Source: Pedobacter sp. Leaf194 (GTDB taxonomy: Bacteria; Bacteroidota; Bacteroidia; Sphingobacteriales; Sphingobacteriaceae). From it: a stretch of DNA of 64,000 nt. Position numbers and translations under genes: made by a program. The stretch lies in assembly GCF_001423945.1 (NCBI RefSeq), contig NZ_LMPU01000008.1, positions 124,001 through 188,000 of the forward strand. Reading direction: 5' to 3'. Numbering within the stretch: position 1 is the stretch's first letter; the number at the start of each line of letters is the position of its first letter. Below the pieces are notes generated by a model. That model worked only from the letters and a program-made list of their open reading frames with translations. It searched no databases and was not told the origin of the DNA. Shown here in pieces: positions 48,513 to 56,810 of the stretch.

Positions 48513-50093
48513 TTAATTTATCAAATACTTAATATCACTTAAAATAAAGGGTTCTGGTAGCTTCTGTCCGTTTATTAAAATTGTTGGCGTAGAAGTAATA
48601 TTTGCACTATTACACCATTTTCGATGTGCTTTAATAACTTCATTTGCGTCTAATTCATAATTAACCGGATACCTGTTTATCCAATTTTCATAATTGTTAG
48701 TTTGTTTCTTATACCACTCGTCAATAGCGGCCCTCATCACCTCTGGATCTTTCATTCGACTCAAAGCAATCATATGTTTTGCAACGATATTCCTCACATC
48801 ATTTTTATTATCAGTTACCGCAAAAATGATCTCTATTTTAATATCATTTCTGCCTTCAAGCCAATTGCTGAGCCAGATGTGAGCCTCTGCACAAGGTCGA
48901 CAGTATGGGTTGCTCACGATTGTTACTGTGGTTTGCGCCTTTGAATTTCCGATAACTATAGGGAAAATTGCTTGATCAACTACATTTTTAGGTTCCTTAC
49001 TTATTGCATCAATGAATAGTGGAGTATTGAACTTAATTTTATTAAGTTGCTTTGTTAATGAAACTACTTCTTGCGATTTGATAGAGATTAATTTAAGTCC
49101 TGACCAAAAAACAACAGGAATTGAGAATGACCAAAGAACTTCTAGAAAAATTCTTAGATTTAATTGAGTAGCTGCATGGCTCGATAATGAGAAATTCCAC
49201 GCTTCGAGCCAAAGGACGATTTGCACCCCACAGCATAAAATACACCAAGACTTATTCTTAAACTGATATCTGATCGAATAAACTGTGTAAGGAAGACTAA
49301 GCAAATTTATTAGTTTAACAATAAGTTCTAGCTCAGGGTTTATTACCAGACATAAAAAGGTTCCAAAAAAATAATAAAAGCCTACTTCACTCCAAGATAG
49401 CCAAGAAGTTAGCCTTGAAGCGGGGCTTGTTAAAACTGAATCACAGTTGCCATTTTTTAAAATACCGCAAGCCATATTTACTAATGGATTATTGAAGGAT
49501 ACACTTTTAAATAGTAAAACTGAAGTAATTACTATTCCTCCTAGTTTTAATCCCAGTGCTAAATTATTATCGTAAAAAAAAAATTTATCAGCTATAAGCA
49601 AATAAAAAATATTTGTCAGCAGAATCATCAAACCAACAAACTTACTGTAATAGAATAAATTCTTTACTTGGTTAACGCGATAATCTCTCTCTGCACTTTT
49701 CTCTGAAATTGTAGGATATAAAGAAACTCCTTCCCACTTATTAATAAATTCAAATTGGGGAATCTCAAATTTTCCATTTTTTTGATTTTCAAGATGAACA
49801 TTCTCGTCAACGATTTTATTTACAATCACAAATTCCCCTCCATTTTCCGGAAGATGAGCAATGAAAGGAAAAGATAAGCCTTTGGAGTTAAATTCTTCTT
49901 TCTTTACGAGAAACGCTGTACTCTTAACTTTAAATTCTTGGAGGGTATCACTTATTGACAGTAAACTTGAAAAATCGGGGTGACTTTCGATGATCTTCTT
50001 AACTGTAAATGAATTTGCTTGTATATTTAAAATTTGTAAGATTCTGAATGTTACCCATGTGGAGTTATTTGAATAAAACCTTGATGATATCAT
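48513..50093 (-). CDS. VKOR/thioredoxin fusion with degenerate C39 domain
   Basis: This membrane protein of 526 residues has three parts. Residues about 1-140 resemble a C39 peptidase fold (HPDFSSLLSISDTL, FPFIAHLPENGGEFV) but lack the catalytic Cys. A VKOR region of about 150-350 has NCDSVLTSPASR, LSWSEVG and the redox pair in CILCC. A C-terminal DsbA/thioredoxin domain (about 370-526) has NPYCRPC and a TSTPTILING cis-Pro loop. It is the first gene of the operon. A disulfide-making machine fits the four-cysteine precursor. The dead C39 part could hold the leader peptide while disulfides form. That is inference. Confidence 0.85.
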   Translation of the reverse strand: MISSRFYSNNSTWVTFRILQILNIQANSFTVKKIIESHPDFSSLLSISDTLQEFKVKSTAFLVKKEEFNSKGLSFPFIAHLPENGGEFVIVNKIVDENVHLENQKNGKFEIPQFEFINKWEGVSLYPTISEKSAERDYRVNQVKNLFYYSKFVGLMILLTNIFYLLIADKFFFYDNNLALGLKLGGIVITSVLLFKSVSFNNPLVNMACGILKNGNCDSVLTSPASRLTSWLSWSEVGFYYFFGTFLCLVINPELELIVKLINLLSLPYTVYSIRYQFKNKSWCILCCGVQIVLWLEAWNFSLSSHAATQLNLRIFLEVLWSFSIPVVFWSGLKLISIKSQEVVSLTKQLNKIKFNTPLFIDAISKEPKNVVDQAIFPIVIGNSKAQTTVTIVSNPYCRPCAEAHIWLSNWLEGRNDIKIEIIFAVTDNKNDVRNIVAKHMIALSRMKDPEVMRAAIDEWYKKQTNNYENWINRYPVNYELDANEVIKAHRKWCNSANITSTPTILINGQKLPEPFILSDIKYLIN

Positions 50094-50544
50094 TTGAGCG
50101 TTTAATTATATTTTTATTATACTAAAGTGGAAACGAATTCACACAGATAATAGCATTTTATATAGAAAGTAGGATTTATGTTATGATAAGGTTATTATTG
50201 GGGATTAAGCTTAAAAAAATAATGTTGCCGTTCTAACTATTTTTCAACAAATAATTATTGAAATATTTTGTTATACTAATTGAGATATGCAAGTATTGAG
50301 TATCAACTATGCGGTAATGAACCAGAGGAAGCAACGTTAACCTTCCTGGATCAATCCCAGATCGGAAGTTTTTTTACAAATGTCGGGTATCGCTTTGATT
50401 ACCTTGATGTGTGAAAAAACGCAAATTAGACTTAATTAACGGTTCGTTCGTGGTAGTTTCATGACAACCGCTAAGTAAACACTGAAAACAGCATCGGATA
50501 TTTTTTTATACAAGAATATGCGTTAAGCATTTTTCAACAATCTT
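50094..50544. other. intergenic with small coding remnant
   Basis: Between the VKOR gene and the histidine kinase. It should contain the operon promoter, but I could not place a confident -33/-7 pair. A forward open stretch at 50283-50414 (IEYQLCGNEPEEATLTF, ending YRFDYLDV) has protein character but no start and no recognised family. It is probably a gene remnant. Confidence 0.4.
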
Positions 50545-51663
50545 TTAGGACTGTTGAGCAATTTTAGAGAACGTAATGTCAGTTGGTGGGGTTTCAATCG
50601 TGGGAAGCTCAAGTGTTGTATAAAATGTGCCATCAATTTCTGAATGTGAATAATTAAATGTATCACCATATACATGGACAAGCCTGAAGTTTAGATTCTT
50701 CAACCCGGTGTTGGTACTCAGGGCATCAGATTTTTTTATAATCTTATTTATAGTTTTTATTATTATGGTGTTTTTTACTAAGGATATTGAAATGCTAGCA
50801 GGATTTCTATGGTCATCCAAAACACCATGTTTGAAAACGTTCTCGCTCAACGTTAAAAGTGCTAGTGGAATAACTCGTTGATTTAACAAATTTTCTTGGT
50901 AATCAAAATGAATGCTTAAAGAATAACTTTCCTTAATTTGGAATAAATTAATAAGATTTTCAACCTGAAGGATTTCATCGATAAGTGGGGAAGTTTGTTC
51001 TGTTTGATTTAGTCCAATCGAGTATCGCATCATTTTCGCCAATAAAAGGATCAGCTCACCCGCTTCTGAGTCAGTCGTCTTTATTCTTCTGTGAACAAAA
51101 TTTAGCGTGTTGAATAGAAGATGCGGATTTATCTGAGCCCTTATAAATGCATTTTCAGCAATAGCTAGTTCAGCTTTAGTAGATTGCTGTCCAATAATGG
51201 CTTCTAAACGCCCTTTTTCCAATTTTTGAGTCAGCTGCTTCTCTTTTAAAAATCGATTCAGAAACCAAAAACCTGTTGAAAATAAAATAAAATAGAGCGA
51301 CCGATAAATCGCCCCTAAAATAAAACGGTGGTCAATACCCAATGCGCTACCAGGTGTGGGCTGGTTGAAATCTGTAAGCCATTGGTTGAATTGAGCTAAT
51401 AGTGGGATATATGCAACGATTTCGATTGCAGCAATCAGTAAGATTAACAGATAATCTTTATTTTTTAAAAATTTAACCTTACTAAGAACCCAAGAATGAA
51501 CATAAAACAGGGCTATATTTAGGCTAAAGTGGGACGCATAGTTCTCAAATTTTCCAAACTTCTGGTAGAAAACCCCAATTAAAACTGACTCATAAATGAT
51601 GTAAATCGCCCACAATAATATATGTAACCTGTATCCCTTCCAAAAAACTAAAAGCATCTTCAT
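50545..51663 (-). CDS. LytS-type sensor histidine kinase
   Basis: Four hydrophobic helices occupy the first 140 residues. The His_kinase domain follows, with phosphoacceptor H181 in RAQINPHLLFNTLNFV. A C-terminal ATPase region has the N-box-like LSENVFKHG. Length is 372 residues. It partners the LytTR regulator at 51928-52665 and is separated from it by a small oppositely read peptide gene. It is placed upstream of the peptide operon, so it may sense the peptide or an envelope cue and turn on the cluster. There is no separate periplasmic sensing domain, so sensing is by the membrane part. Confidence 0.92.
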   Translation of the reverse strand: MKMLLVFWKGYRLHILLWAIYIIYESVLIGVFYQKFGKFENYASHFSLNIALFYVHSWVLSKVKFLKNKDYLLILLIAAIEIVAYIPLLAQFNQWLTDFNQPTPGSALGIDHRFILGAIYRSLYFILFSTGFWFLNRFLKEKQLTQKLEKGRLEAIIGQQSTKAELAIAENAFIRAQINPHLLFNTLNFVHRRIKTTDSEAGELILLLAKMMRYSIGLNQTEQTSPLIDEILQVENLINLFQIKESYSLSIHFDYQENLLNQRVIPLALLTLSENVFKHGVLDDHRNPASISISLVKNTIIIKTINKIIKKSDALSTNTGLKNLNFRLVHVYGDTFNYSHSEIDGTFYTTLELPTIETPPTDITFSKIAQQS

Positions 51664-51762
51664 AATCTAAAAAATACCCCCTTTCATATCATTTCTAAGC
51701 CTATCCATCCAAATTTTTTCTTTCTGATTTTGACGCTTTTTAAGTTTCGGAAAATAAACGTT

Positions 51763-51912
51763 ATGAAACTTATAAAAATTCAGAAAAGGGTTATGTTTAC
51801 ATTCAAATCTAAGCGTTCGGCAGGCAAATTCACAACTGGAAGTACCGCAGCCTGCGACCCAACGATGGGCACCTTAACAAGTACTTTAACTGGCTTATTA
51901 CAAAACCACTGA
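51763..51912 (+). CDS. small lanthipeptide-like precursor peptide
   Basis: This is a 49-residue forward gene starting MKLIKIQKRVMFTFKSK. The last half is Thr/Ser-rich with one Cys (KFTTGSTAACDPTMGTLTST). The basic leader and the T-S-T-x-x-DPT-x-x-TLT core resemble short class I lanthipeptide precursors seen in Sphingobacteria, recalled from general knowledge, not searched. A strong terminator follows immediately. A longer frame from 51730 is possible, but the ATG at 51763 starts the family-like leader. No LanB or LanC is visible nearby, so it may be an orphan precursor or a peptide signal for the kinase. Confidence 0.45.
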   Translation: MKLIKIQKRVMFTFKSKRSAGKFTTGSTAACDPTMGTLTSTLTGLLQNH

Positions 51913-51960
51913 TGTTTAAACCCATTTCTATTTTTTCGAAATGGGTTTAAACATTTTTTT
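51912..51960 (+). terminator. strong bidirectional intrinsic terminator
   Basis: A perfect 17-bp stem (51912-51928 with 51938-51954) with a 9-base loop is followed by a seven-T tract. It ends the small forward peptide gene. Read on the other strand, it overlaps the stop codon of the LytTR regulator and should end that transcript too. Confidence 0.85.
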
Positions 51961-52665
51961 TGACACAAACTCACTTAAAATGTCTCGGTAACTGTCTCCA
52001 ATCGTAAATTTCGCCCCTGAACTCATCGTTAGCGTATTTCCATCAATAATTGAAATGTGCTTTTTAGAGATAATAAAACTACGGTGAAGTTGAACAAATT
52101 CTGGTCTGTCTCGAAAGACTTCCTTAGCTTCCTTAAGACTAATATGTGTCACAAGTTTATTTTTCAGGGTATGTATTCTTACATAATTCAAAAGACTTTC
52201 AATCGCCACGATATCATCAAAGTCTACTTTAATTAGTTTTAAATTTGCCTCTTTGTTTTTAATGTACAGAAAATCATCCAGAGATTTTGACTTGCCTGCC
52301 GTATGTAATGCCGATTCTGGAAAAAGTTTTTCCGTTGTTTTCAAGACTTCCGCAAAGCTAAAAGGTTTTAGTAAAAAATCGTCAGCACTCACTTTAAAAG
52401 CATCAAGAGCATATTTGGAATGAGACGTTGTGAAAACAAGCTTTTTTGTTTTAGAGCGAATCAACTTAGATAATTCAACGCCATTTAATAGTGGCATATC
52501 CACGTCAATAAACACTAAATCTAGCTCATTCGATTTAAAATAATTTAGAGCCTCTAAAGGATTTGTAAATGATTTCACTATTTTAAACATTGGAAGATTT
52601 TCAATTAAAATAGTAATATCATCTATTGAAGACTGTTCATCATCTATAACAACGCACGTTATCAT
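51928..52665 (-). CDS. LytTR-family response regulator
   Basis: In this 245-residue protein, the receiver domain (about 1-115) has acidic pocket residues in VVIDDEQ, phosphoacceptor D54 in FIDVDMP, and the conserved Lys in FLLKPF. The C-terminal LytTR DNA-binding domain (about 140-240) has FVQLHRSFIISKKHI and FTIGDSYRDIL. The last codons sit inside the terminator stem. It forms a pair with the LytS-type kinase and probably binds direct repeats upstream of the VKOR-led operon. Confidence 0.93.
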   Translation of the reverse strand: MITCVVIDDEQSSIDDITILIENLPMFKIVKSFTNPLEALNYFKSNELDLVFIDVDMPLLNGVELSKLIRSKTKKLVFTTSHSKYALDAFKVSADDFLLKPFSFAEVLKTTEKLFPESALHTAGKSKSLDDFLYIKNKEANLKLIKVDFDDIVAIESLLNYVRIHTLKNKLVTHISLKEAKEVFRDRPEFVQLHRSFIISKKHISIIDGNTLTMSSGAKFTIGDSYRDILSEFVSKKMFKPISKK

Positions 52666-53245
52666 TTCGGCTAGAAAATTTGATTAATTTAAAATTCAAA
52701 TTTAGATTATTTAAAGGAAAATAATCTAAGCTTAATAAAAAAAAAAGAGATACCATCCCAGAAAAACAGCTTTTTATATAACATAGTACTGTTTTAATGC
52801 CATTTCTTGACCATATCTATTTCTTTTGTTACATCTAGGACAAATTCGTCTTAAAAGACAATAATTGTATTGAGCCTTAATTTGCATCAGGCAGTTTCAT
52901 ACCATTGAAATGTAATAGCCCAGCCGAGTGTCCGACGGACGCGAGGCTTCCTGCCTGATGAACGCCTTGAGGCTAAAAATTCTAATTGAACCAATAATCC
53001 ATTTTTACTGGTCAAAGTGTGAATCCTCTAAGTTAAGGCAAAGCCTGTATAGGGATAGGTCTGCATGGACATTTACCAAAGCAGGCATGCACAGACCCGA
53101 AAAAACCATGGAACGTTTCTTCCCTGTCCCTCATTGTGCAACAAGACAGAAAGGTACATCTCAGTTGCCTTTGGGGAGATGCTGAATTTCCATTCGCCTA
53201 CTGGATAGAGACTGTCAAGTACCATGAAAAATTCATTTTCACAAT
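52666..53245. other. intergenic, left end of mobile block
   Basis: No gene supported. An 85-codon forward frame (52928-53185) shows no domain and is probably chance. Base composition rises in GC from about 52920, marking the transition into the mobile-element-like block that follows. Confidence 0.45.
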
Positions 53246-53464
53246 TTAAGGTTTAAATTTCAGAATCCCTGTGCCACGTGTTTTTGAAAAGCGGGTGGTG
53301 TAGCCATTGGTTTCGACAATGCCTTTCAGCAGGTTTTCTGCCTGCCTTAATGCCTGCGCATCCTCGGCGCACAGCAAAAGGAAATCAAAACGGGAAAAAT
53401 GGCGGAGGAGTTTTGCAATTCCAAGAATCGCTTTGCGCTCGGTATTTTCAGCTAAAATGCTCAT
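53246..53464 (-). CDS. small hypothetical protein linked to DUF932 genes
   Basis: This 72-residue protein has a helical first half (AILGIAKLLRHFSRFDFLLL) and a basic C-terminus (RFSKTRGTGILKFKP). I know similar short proteins from next to DUF932/SSB genes in Bacteroidota mobile elements, but no function is known. It comes 62 bases after the DUF932 stop on the same strand, so co-transcription is likely. It sits in a GC-richer stretch. Confidence 0.6.
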   Translation of the reverse strand: MSILAENTERKAILGIAKLLRHFSRFDFLLLCAEDAQALRQAENLLKGIVETNGYTTRFSKTRGTGILKFKP

Positions 53465-53479
53465 GGTAATTATTTTTAT

Positions 53480-53498
53480 GGGGCAGGAAACCTGCCCC
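53480..53498 (-). promoter_or_regulatory. GC-rich hairpin between DUF932 and 72-residue gene
   Basis: GGGGCAGG and CCTGCCCC form a perfect 8-bp stem with an AAA loop, 16 bases ahead of the small gene start. No U-tract follows, so it is probably a translation or mRNA-processing element and not a terminator. Confidence 0.5.
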
Positions 53499-53526
53499 GG
53501 GGTGAATAAATTGAATGGCTATGGAT

Positions 53527-54591
53527 TTAATTGTTTTTGGAAAAAGCGGCGCAGAGATCGAAGGCGGTCTGCGCCCTTAACCTTGCGGTTCCTTCGGTGA
53601 TGGAGCGAAATTTTGCCTCATCGTCCCTGAATCTGCGTACATTCTGAAAATAGCCCGTTACGGCATTGTATGCACCGAAGATCGTTCCTTTGGTGGTTTC
53701 CAGTTCCTGCGATGGATTGCCCATCGCATAGCTGAACACCTCTTCTACAATATTTCGGTAACATGCGGATGCCTCATCTTCGATGCCTTTTTCGAGTTTA
53801 TCCAGTACTTCCCTATTTGGCGCCATCGCTAACTGAATCAGTTTTTTTAGTTCGGGATCACTTATACGCACTTTGGCCCAATGGTTGAAAAGCTGCTCCA
53901 TTTCTTCGCCAAGCCTGGAGGAAATGCCCATGAGGGTATGCGCGTGGGACAGGCGGTCTGATGCGCCCGAAGAATGGCGAATCCGGATGGCGTTGCGGGA
54001 AGTTTTCATTGCGGCATTGAGGGTATTGTTGCACACGATGCGCACGGGGGTGAATGCCGCTGTAATGCTGCCGAACCCATCATGAGAGGTTGTCAGGAAT
54101 AAATACTGTTCTATCAGGTCGTCTTTGCCTACGCGGATATGGGAAGGGAGTTTGGCGGTAATAAAAATACGTTCCCCTTTGCCGAGTGCGCCTGCGGTTT
54201 CGTATAAAATACCTTCTCCACCGCCCACGATGCTGTCAAAAAATGAAAAGGCATCGGTGTTTTGCACCACGTGGTAATCTTTGCCCACCACGCCCAATAC
54301 AGCATCGTTATCGGTGCGTACTGTGGCGGAGTGGCTGGGTATAGAGATGTCTTTTGTCCCGTCAAATCCTATCCCCTGTCCTTGCAATTCCTGCCCGATT
54401 AGCATTTGGGTGCCATCGCAGGTAAAGAGCGGCCTTTTCTCTACGGTATAATCAAGTCCCGCAAACTTCATTGCTTCGGCCGAGGTTGGGTAGTCTTGCA
54501 CGACTGTGCCGAGTCCGTGCCATGCTTTTTCTTTTACCGAGAAAAAACTGTGCCTGCCTGTATTGCTGTTATAATTTAAGTTATGTGCCAT
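53527..54591 (-). CDS. DUF932-domain protein (plasmid/mobile element)
   Basis: This 354-residue protein is of the DUF932/phage-plasmid-like family, with the usual start MAHNLNYNSNTGRHSFFSVK followed by KAWHGLG. Other landmarks are FDSIVGGGEGILYETAGALG and TPVRIVCNNTLNAAM. The biochemical role is unknown. Relatives sit on conjugative elements and plasmids beside SSB genes. Here it lies 32 bases after SSB. A scrap of a related gene survives at 40188-40271, which links this block to the decayed zone on the left. Confidence 0.92.
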   Translation of the reverse strand: MAHNLNYNSNTGRHSFFSVKEKAWHGLGTVVQDYPTSAEAMKFAGLDYTVEKRPLFTCDGTQMLIGQELQGQGIGFDGTKDISIPSHSATVRTDNDAVLGVVGKDYHVVQNTDAFSFFDSIVGGGEGILYETAGALGKGERIFITAKLPSHIRVGKDDLIEQYLFLTTSHDGFGSITAAFTPVRIVCNNTLNAAMKTSRNAIRIRHSSGASDRLSHAHTLMGISSRLGEEMEQLFNHWAKVRISDPELKKLIQLAMAPNREVLDKLEKGIEDEASACYRNIVEEVFSYAMGNPSQELETTKGTIFGAYNAVTGYFQNVRRFRDDEAKFRSITEGTARLRAQTAFDLCAAFSKNN

Positions 54592-54623
54592 TGTTTTTGT
54601 TTTTGAGTGGATGAATTGAAATG

Positions 54624-55028
54624 TTAGAAAGGCAGATCACCTTCGATATCAGCGTTGCTGTCAATTTTTTCGCTTTGACTGGTTTGGACTGCCGCGATAT
54701 TTTGGGTATTGTTGTTCGCACTGGATAACCCACCAAAAAGTTTGATTTCCGAGACGTGGAAAGTAAGGGTGGCTTTCGCTTCGTTATTACCAAAGAGGTA
54801 GGCATTGACGCCAATGCGGCCATAGACTTGCACCACATTTCCTTTTTTAAGGTATTCTGCTATCCCTTCATTGCGCCAGTAGGCACATTCGATGTAGGTT
54901 GTGATTTGTTTGCGCTTCTCGCCCGAGCGGTAGCTTTCGTTTAGTGCGATGGTGAAACCCACTACTTTTTTGTCCTGTTTTACTGTTCTGACTACTGCAT
55001 CAGCGGTCAATCTTCCTGTAATTTCCAT
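54624..55028 (-). CDS. ssb: single-stranded DNA-binding protein
   Basis: The 134-residue OB-fold protein starts MEITGRLTADAVVRTVK and contains GFTIALNESYRSG, YIECAYWRN and VQVYGRIGVNAYL. A flexible tail ends in DIEGDLPF, the acidic interaction tip of SSB proteins. This is a mobile-element version and not the chromosomal housekeeping gene, judged by the DUF932 partner. It binds single-stranded DNA during transfer or replication of the element. Confidence 0.92.
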   Translation of the reverse strand: MEITGRLTADAVVRTVKQDKKVVGFTIALNESYRSGEKRKQITTYIECAYWRNEGIAEYLKKGNVVQVYGRIGVNAYLFGNNEAKATLTFHVSEIKLFGGLSSANNNTQNIAAVQTSQSEKIDSNADIEGDLPF

Positions 55029-55523
55029 TTTCGGATTTTTTTAGTGAAAAAAATTATTTAGTTGATCTCTTTTCGACCGCCCTTCGCAAGAAATTTTTCA
55101 AAAGAAAAAACGGAAAAAAAGAAAGCCAGAACTTCCGCAATGCCCCGAGCGGCGGAGTACTATAAGTCCCGGAGGGTGGAATCGCGAGCGGATCCATTAT
55201 GCGTACGCAGCAAGCGGGGGCATGCGAGATTCGCAGCCTTTTTATCCGTTTGCTTGAAAAATAAATAACTATGATTCGACCAGTTGCTGCATCAGGGATA
55301 GCAGCGGATACCGGCCTGAAGGGTAAAGTCACTCAGGCCTATGAGCAACTTGCCCGCCCGGATGCACCAATGATCGATTTATTTTCGAGTTAGCAAGATA
55401 CTATAGGTGAATGGCAGGTCGACCCTGCGTTTCTGCTGAAATGCGCTCCCGAAGGCTAACAGTTAAGCAAGAATAGACGATATGAACAATGATTGAAACC
55501 GTGATCAATTTTCACGGGCGGGG
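55029..55523. other. GC-rich non-coding block between SSB and restriction genes
   Basis: About 495 bases. The part at 55060-55270 is notably GC-rich and has overlapping open frames on both strands with repeated Arg/Pro/Ser-type residues, which suggests composition and not real genes. It could hold an RNA or transfer-related site of the mobile element. I see no tRNA-like fold. Confidence 0.4.
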
Positions 55524-56810
55524 CTAATCTTCGAGTTGCCCAAGGATCCAGTTCAACCAGCCCAAGATTGTTGATGCCCTTCTGAAATAGGTCGCATCAG
55601 ACCGTACCATATATAATCCGGAGGCTTTCATTATTGCCACGATAGCGGTTTTTTTCGGCTCAGCGCCGGATTCAAGGTACAGTTTAAGGGAATCCGCGAA
55701 AGCGCGGTGAGACAGAATAAGTTTAGTAAATTCTTTTTGTCTGTCAAGTAAATCGGTATCGAAAATTTCCAGTCCTCTGACCGAAAGAAAGCCTCCAAGT
55801 TGCCCTGTCGCTTCGTCCCTGCCTATTTCAAACAATCCGAGGTATTTTCCCGCATTTAAATAGTAATCCGTCTGTCTGGAATCAAAATCATAGTTTTCTG
55901 TAATGCGTTCCTTACTTAAACATTCATGCTCCTTAAAGAGCTCACCAAGGTTCACGATACGTGAAAAACTATTTGCTTGAGGGAACGGAATTGGCGGCTC
56001 GATGATGGGTTTAAGCTCTTCAAGCAACTGTTGAAGATATTCGACATTAAAAGCGCCGTCTTCTAAAACGGCATACTTTTTATGTTGCATCAAGAATATT
56101 GAATTGTAGTGTTTTTCATCCTGAAACCCGTATTCCCTCAAATGAAATACCCCATTAGTATATGTTAGGAAGATGTTCCTGACATTTTTAGCAATTTTTC
56201 CACTCCAGAGTCTGAAAGGGTAATACATCTGGCGCACTAGAAAATCGTCGGAGATGTAATTTTTAGCTTCGATTAAAATCAGCGAATTTTCTCCTTCATA
56301 TCCCCCATCGATTTCCACCTGCGAATTTGCTACCCCAACAGTGAAGTTGCCCTTGGCATCATTGATTACAAACTCGAACGAAGAAGAGCTCATGCGCCCG
56401 TTTACGGTTGGGATGAGATTTTGTTCGCCTGTGAAATCCTGTAGTATGCCTGAGACGAATGCACAGTTGATTGCCGTAGACTCACTTGAAATCGATTTGT
56501 AATCCAGGCTTTCCAGGTTCTGCGGAAAAGAAATAGAAGTAAGGTCTACCTCGTCTTTGTTGAATTTTTCAAAAGTCTCAAAGGTGCCAATTATATATCC
56601 ACCCCTAGAGACGGGCAGAATGGATAAGTTGTTTGATGAGAAAAGTGCGGGCAGCTGGGAAGCGTGGTCAAACTTGGTCATTAACCGTGCTTCCCTAAAT
56701 TCATTGATTGCAGTGGAGGAGATAAAGATGTGGCCCTCACTAGTCACACTTTGCAGTATATTATACTTACGGAATATTTTTTCCCATGCAACATCGTTTC
56801 TAGAGCTCAT
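55524..56810 (-). CDS. type II restriction endonuclease-like protein (PD-(D/E)XK)
   Basis: The protein has 428 residues. A PD-(D/E)XK nuclease core is visible: E166 and D168 in QVEIDGGYEG, then E181 and K183 in LILIEAKNY. The front (NDVAWEKIFRKYNIL; NEFREARLMTKFDH) is a conserved N-terminal domain that I know from annotated type II enzymes. The end (about 320-428) is winged-helix-like. It starts within the last bases of the adenine methylase gene, which is the natural methylase partner. The recognition site is not predictable. Confidence 0.8.
   Translation of the reverse strand: MSSRNDVAWEKIFRKYNILQSVTSEGHIFISSTAINEFREARLMTKFDHASQLPALFSSNNLSILPVSRGGYIIGTFETFEKFNKDEVDLTSISFPQNLESLDYKSISSESTAINCAFVSGILQDFTGEQNLIPTVNGRMSSSSFEFVINDAKGNFTVGVANSQVEIDGGYEGENSLILIEAKNYISDDFLVRQMYYPFRLWSGKIAKNVRNIFLTYTNGVFHLREYGFQDEKHYNSIFLMQHKKYAVLEDGAFNVEYLQQLLEELKPIIEPPIPFPQANSFSRIVNLGELFKEHECLSKERITENYDFDSRQTDYYLNAGKYLGLFEIGRDEATGQLGGFLSVRGLEIFDTDLLDRQKEFTKLILSHRAFADSLKLYLESGAEPKKTAIVAIMKASGLYMVRSDATYFRRASTILGWLNWILGQLED

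Noticed and set aside
52928..53185. 85-codon forward frame at the edge of the mobile block
   Set aside because: No recognised domain. It looks like chance in GC-richer DNA.
53278..53600. Forward frames opposite the DUF932 and 72-residue genes
   Set aside because: They are the reverse complements of well-supported genes and lack any family features.
55054..55332. Overlapping long frames on both strands
   Set aside because: Arg/Pro/Ser-rich, no domain, mirror frames. This is explained by GC-rich composition and not by genes.
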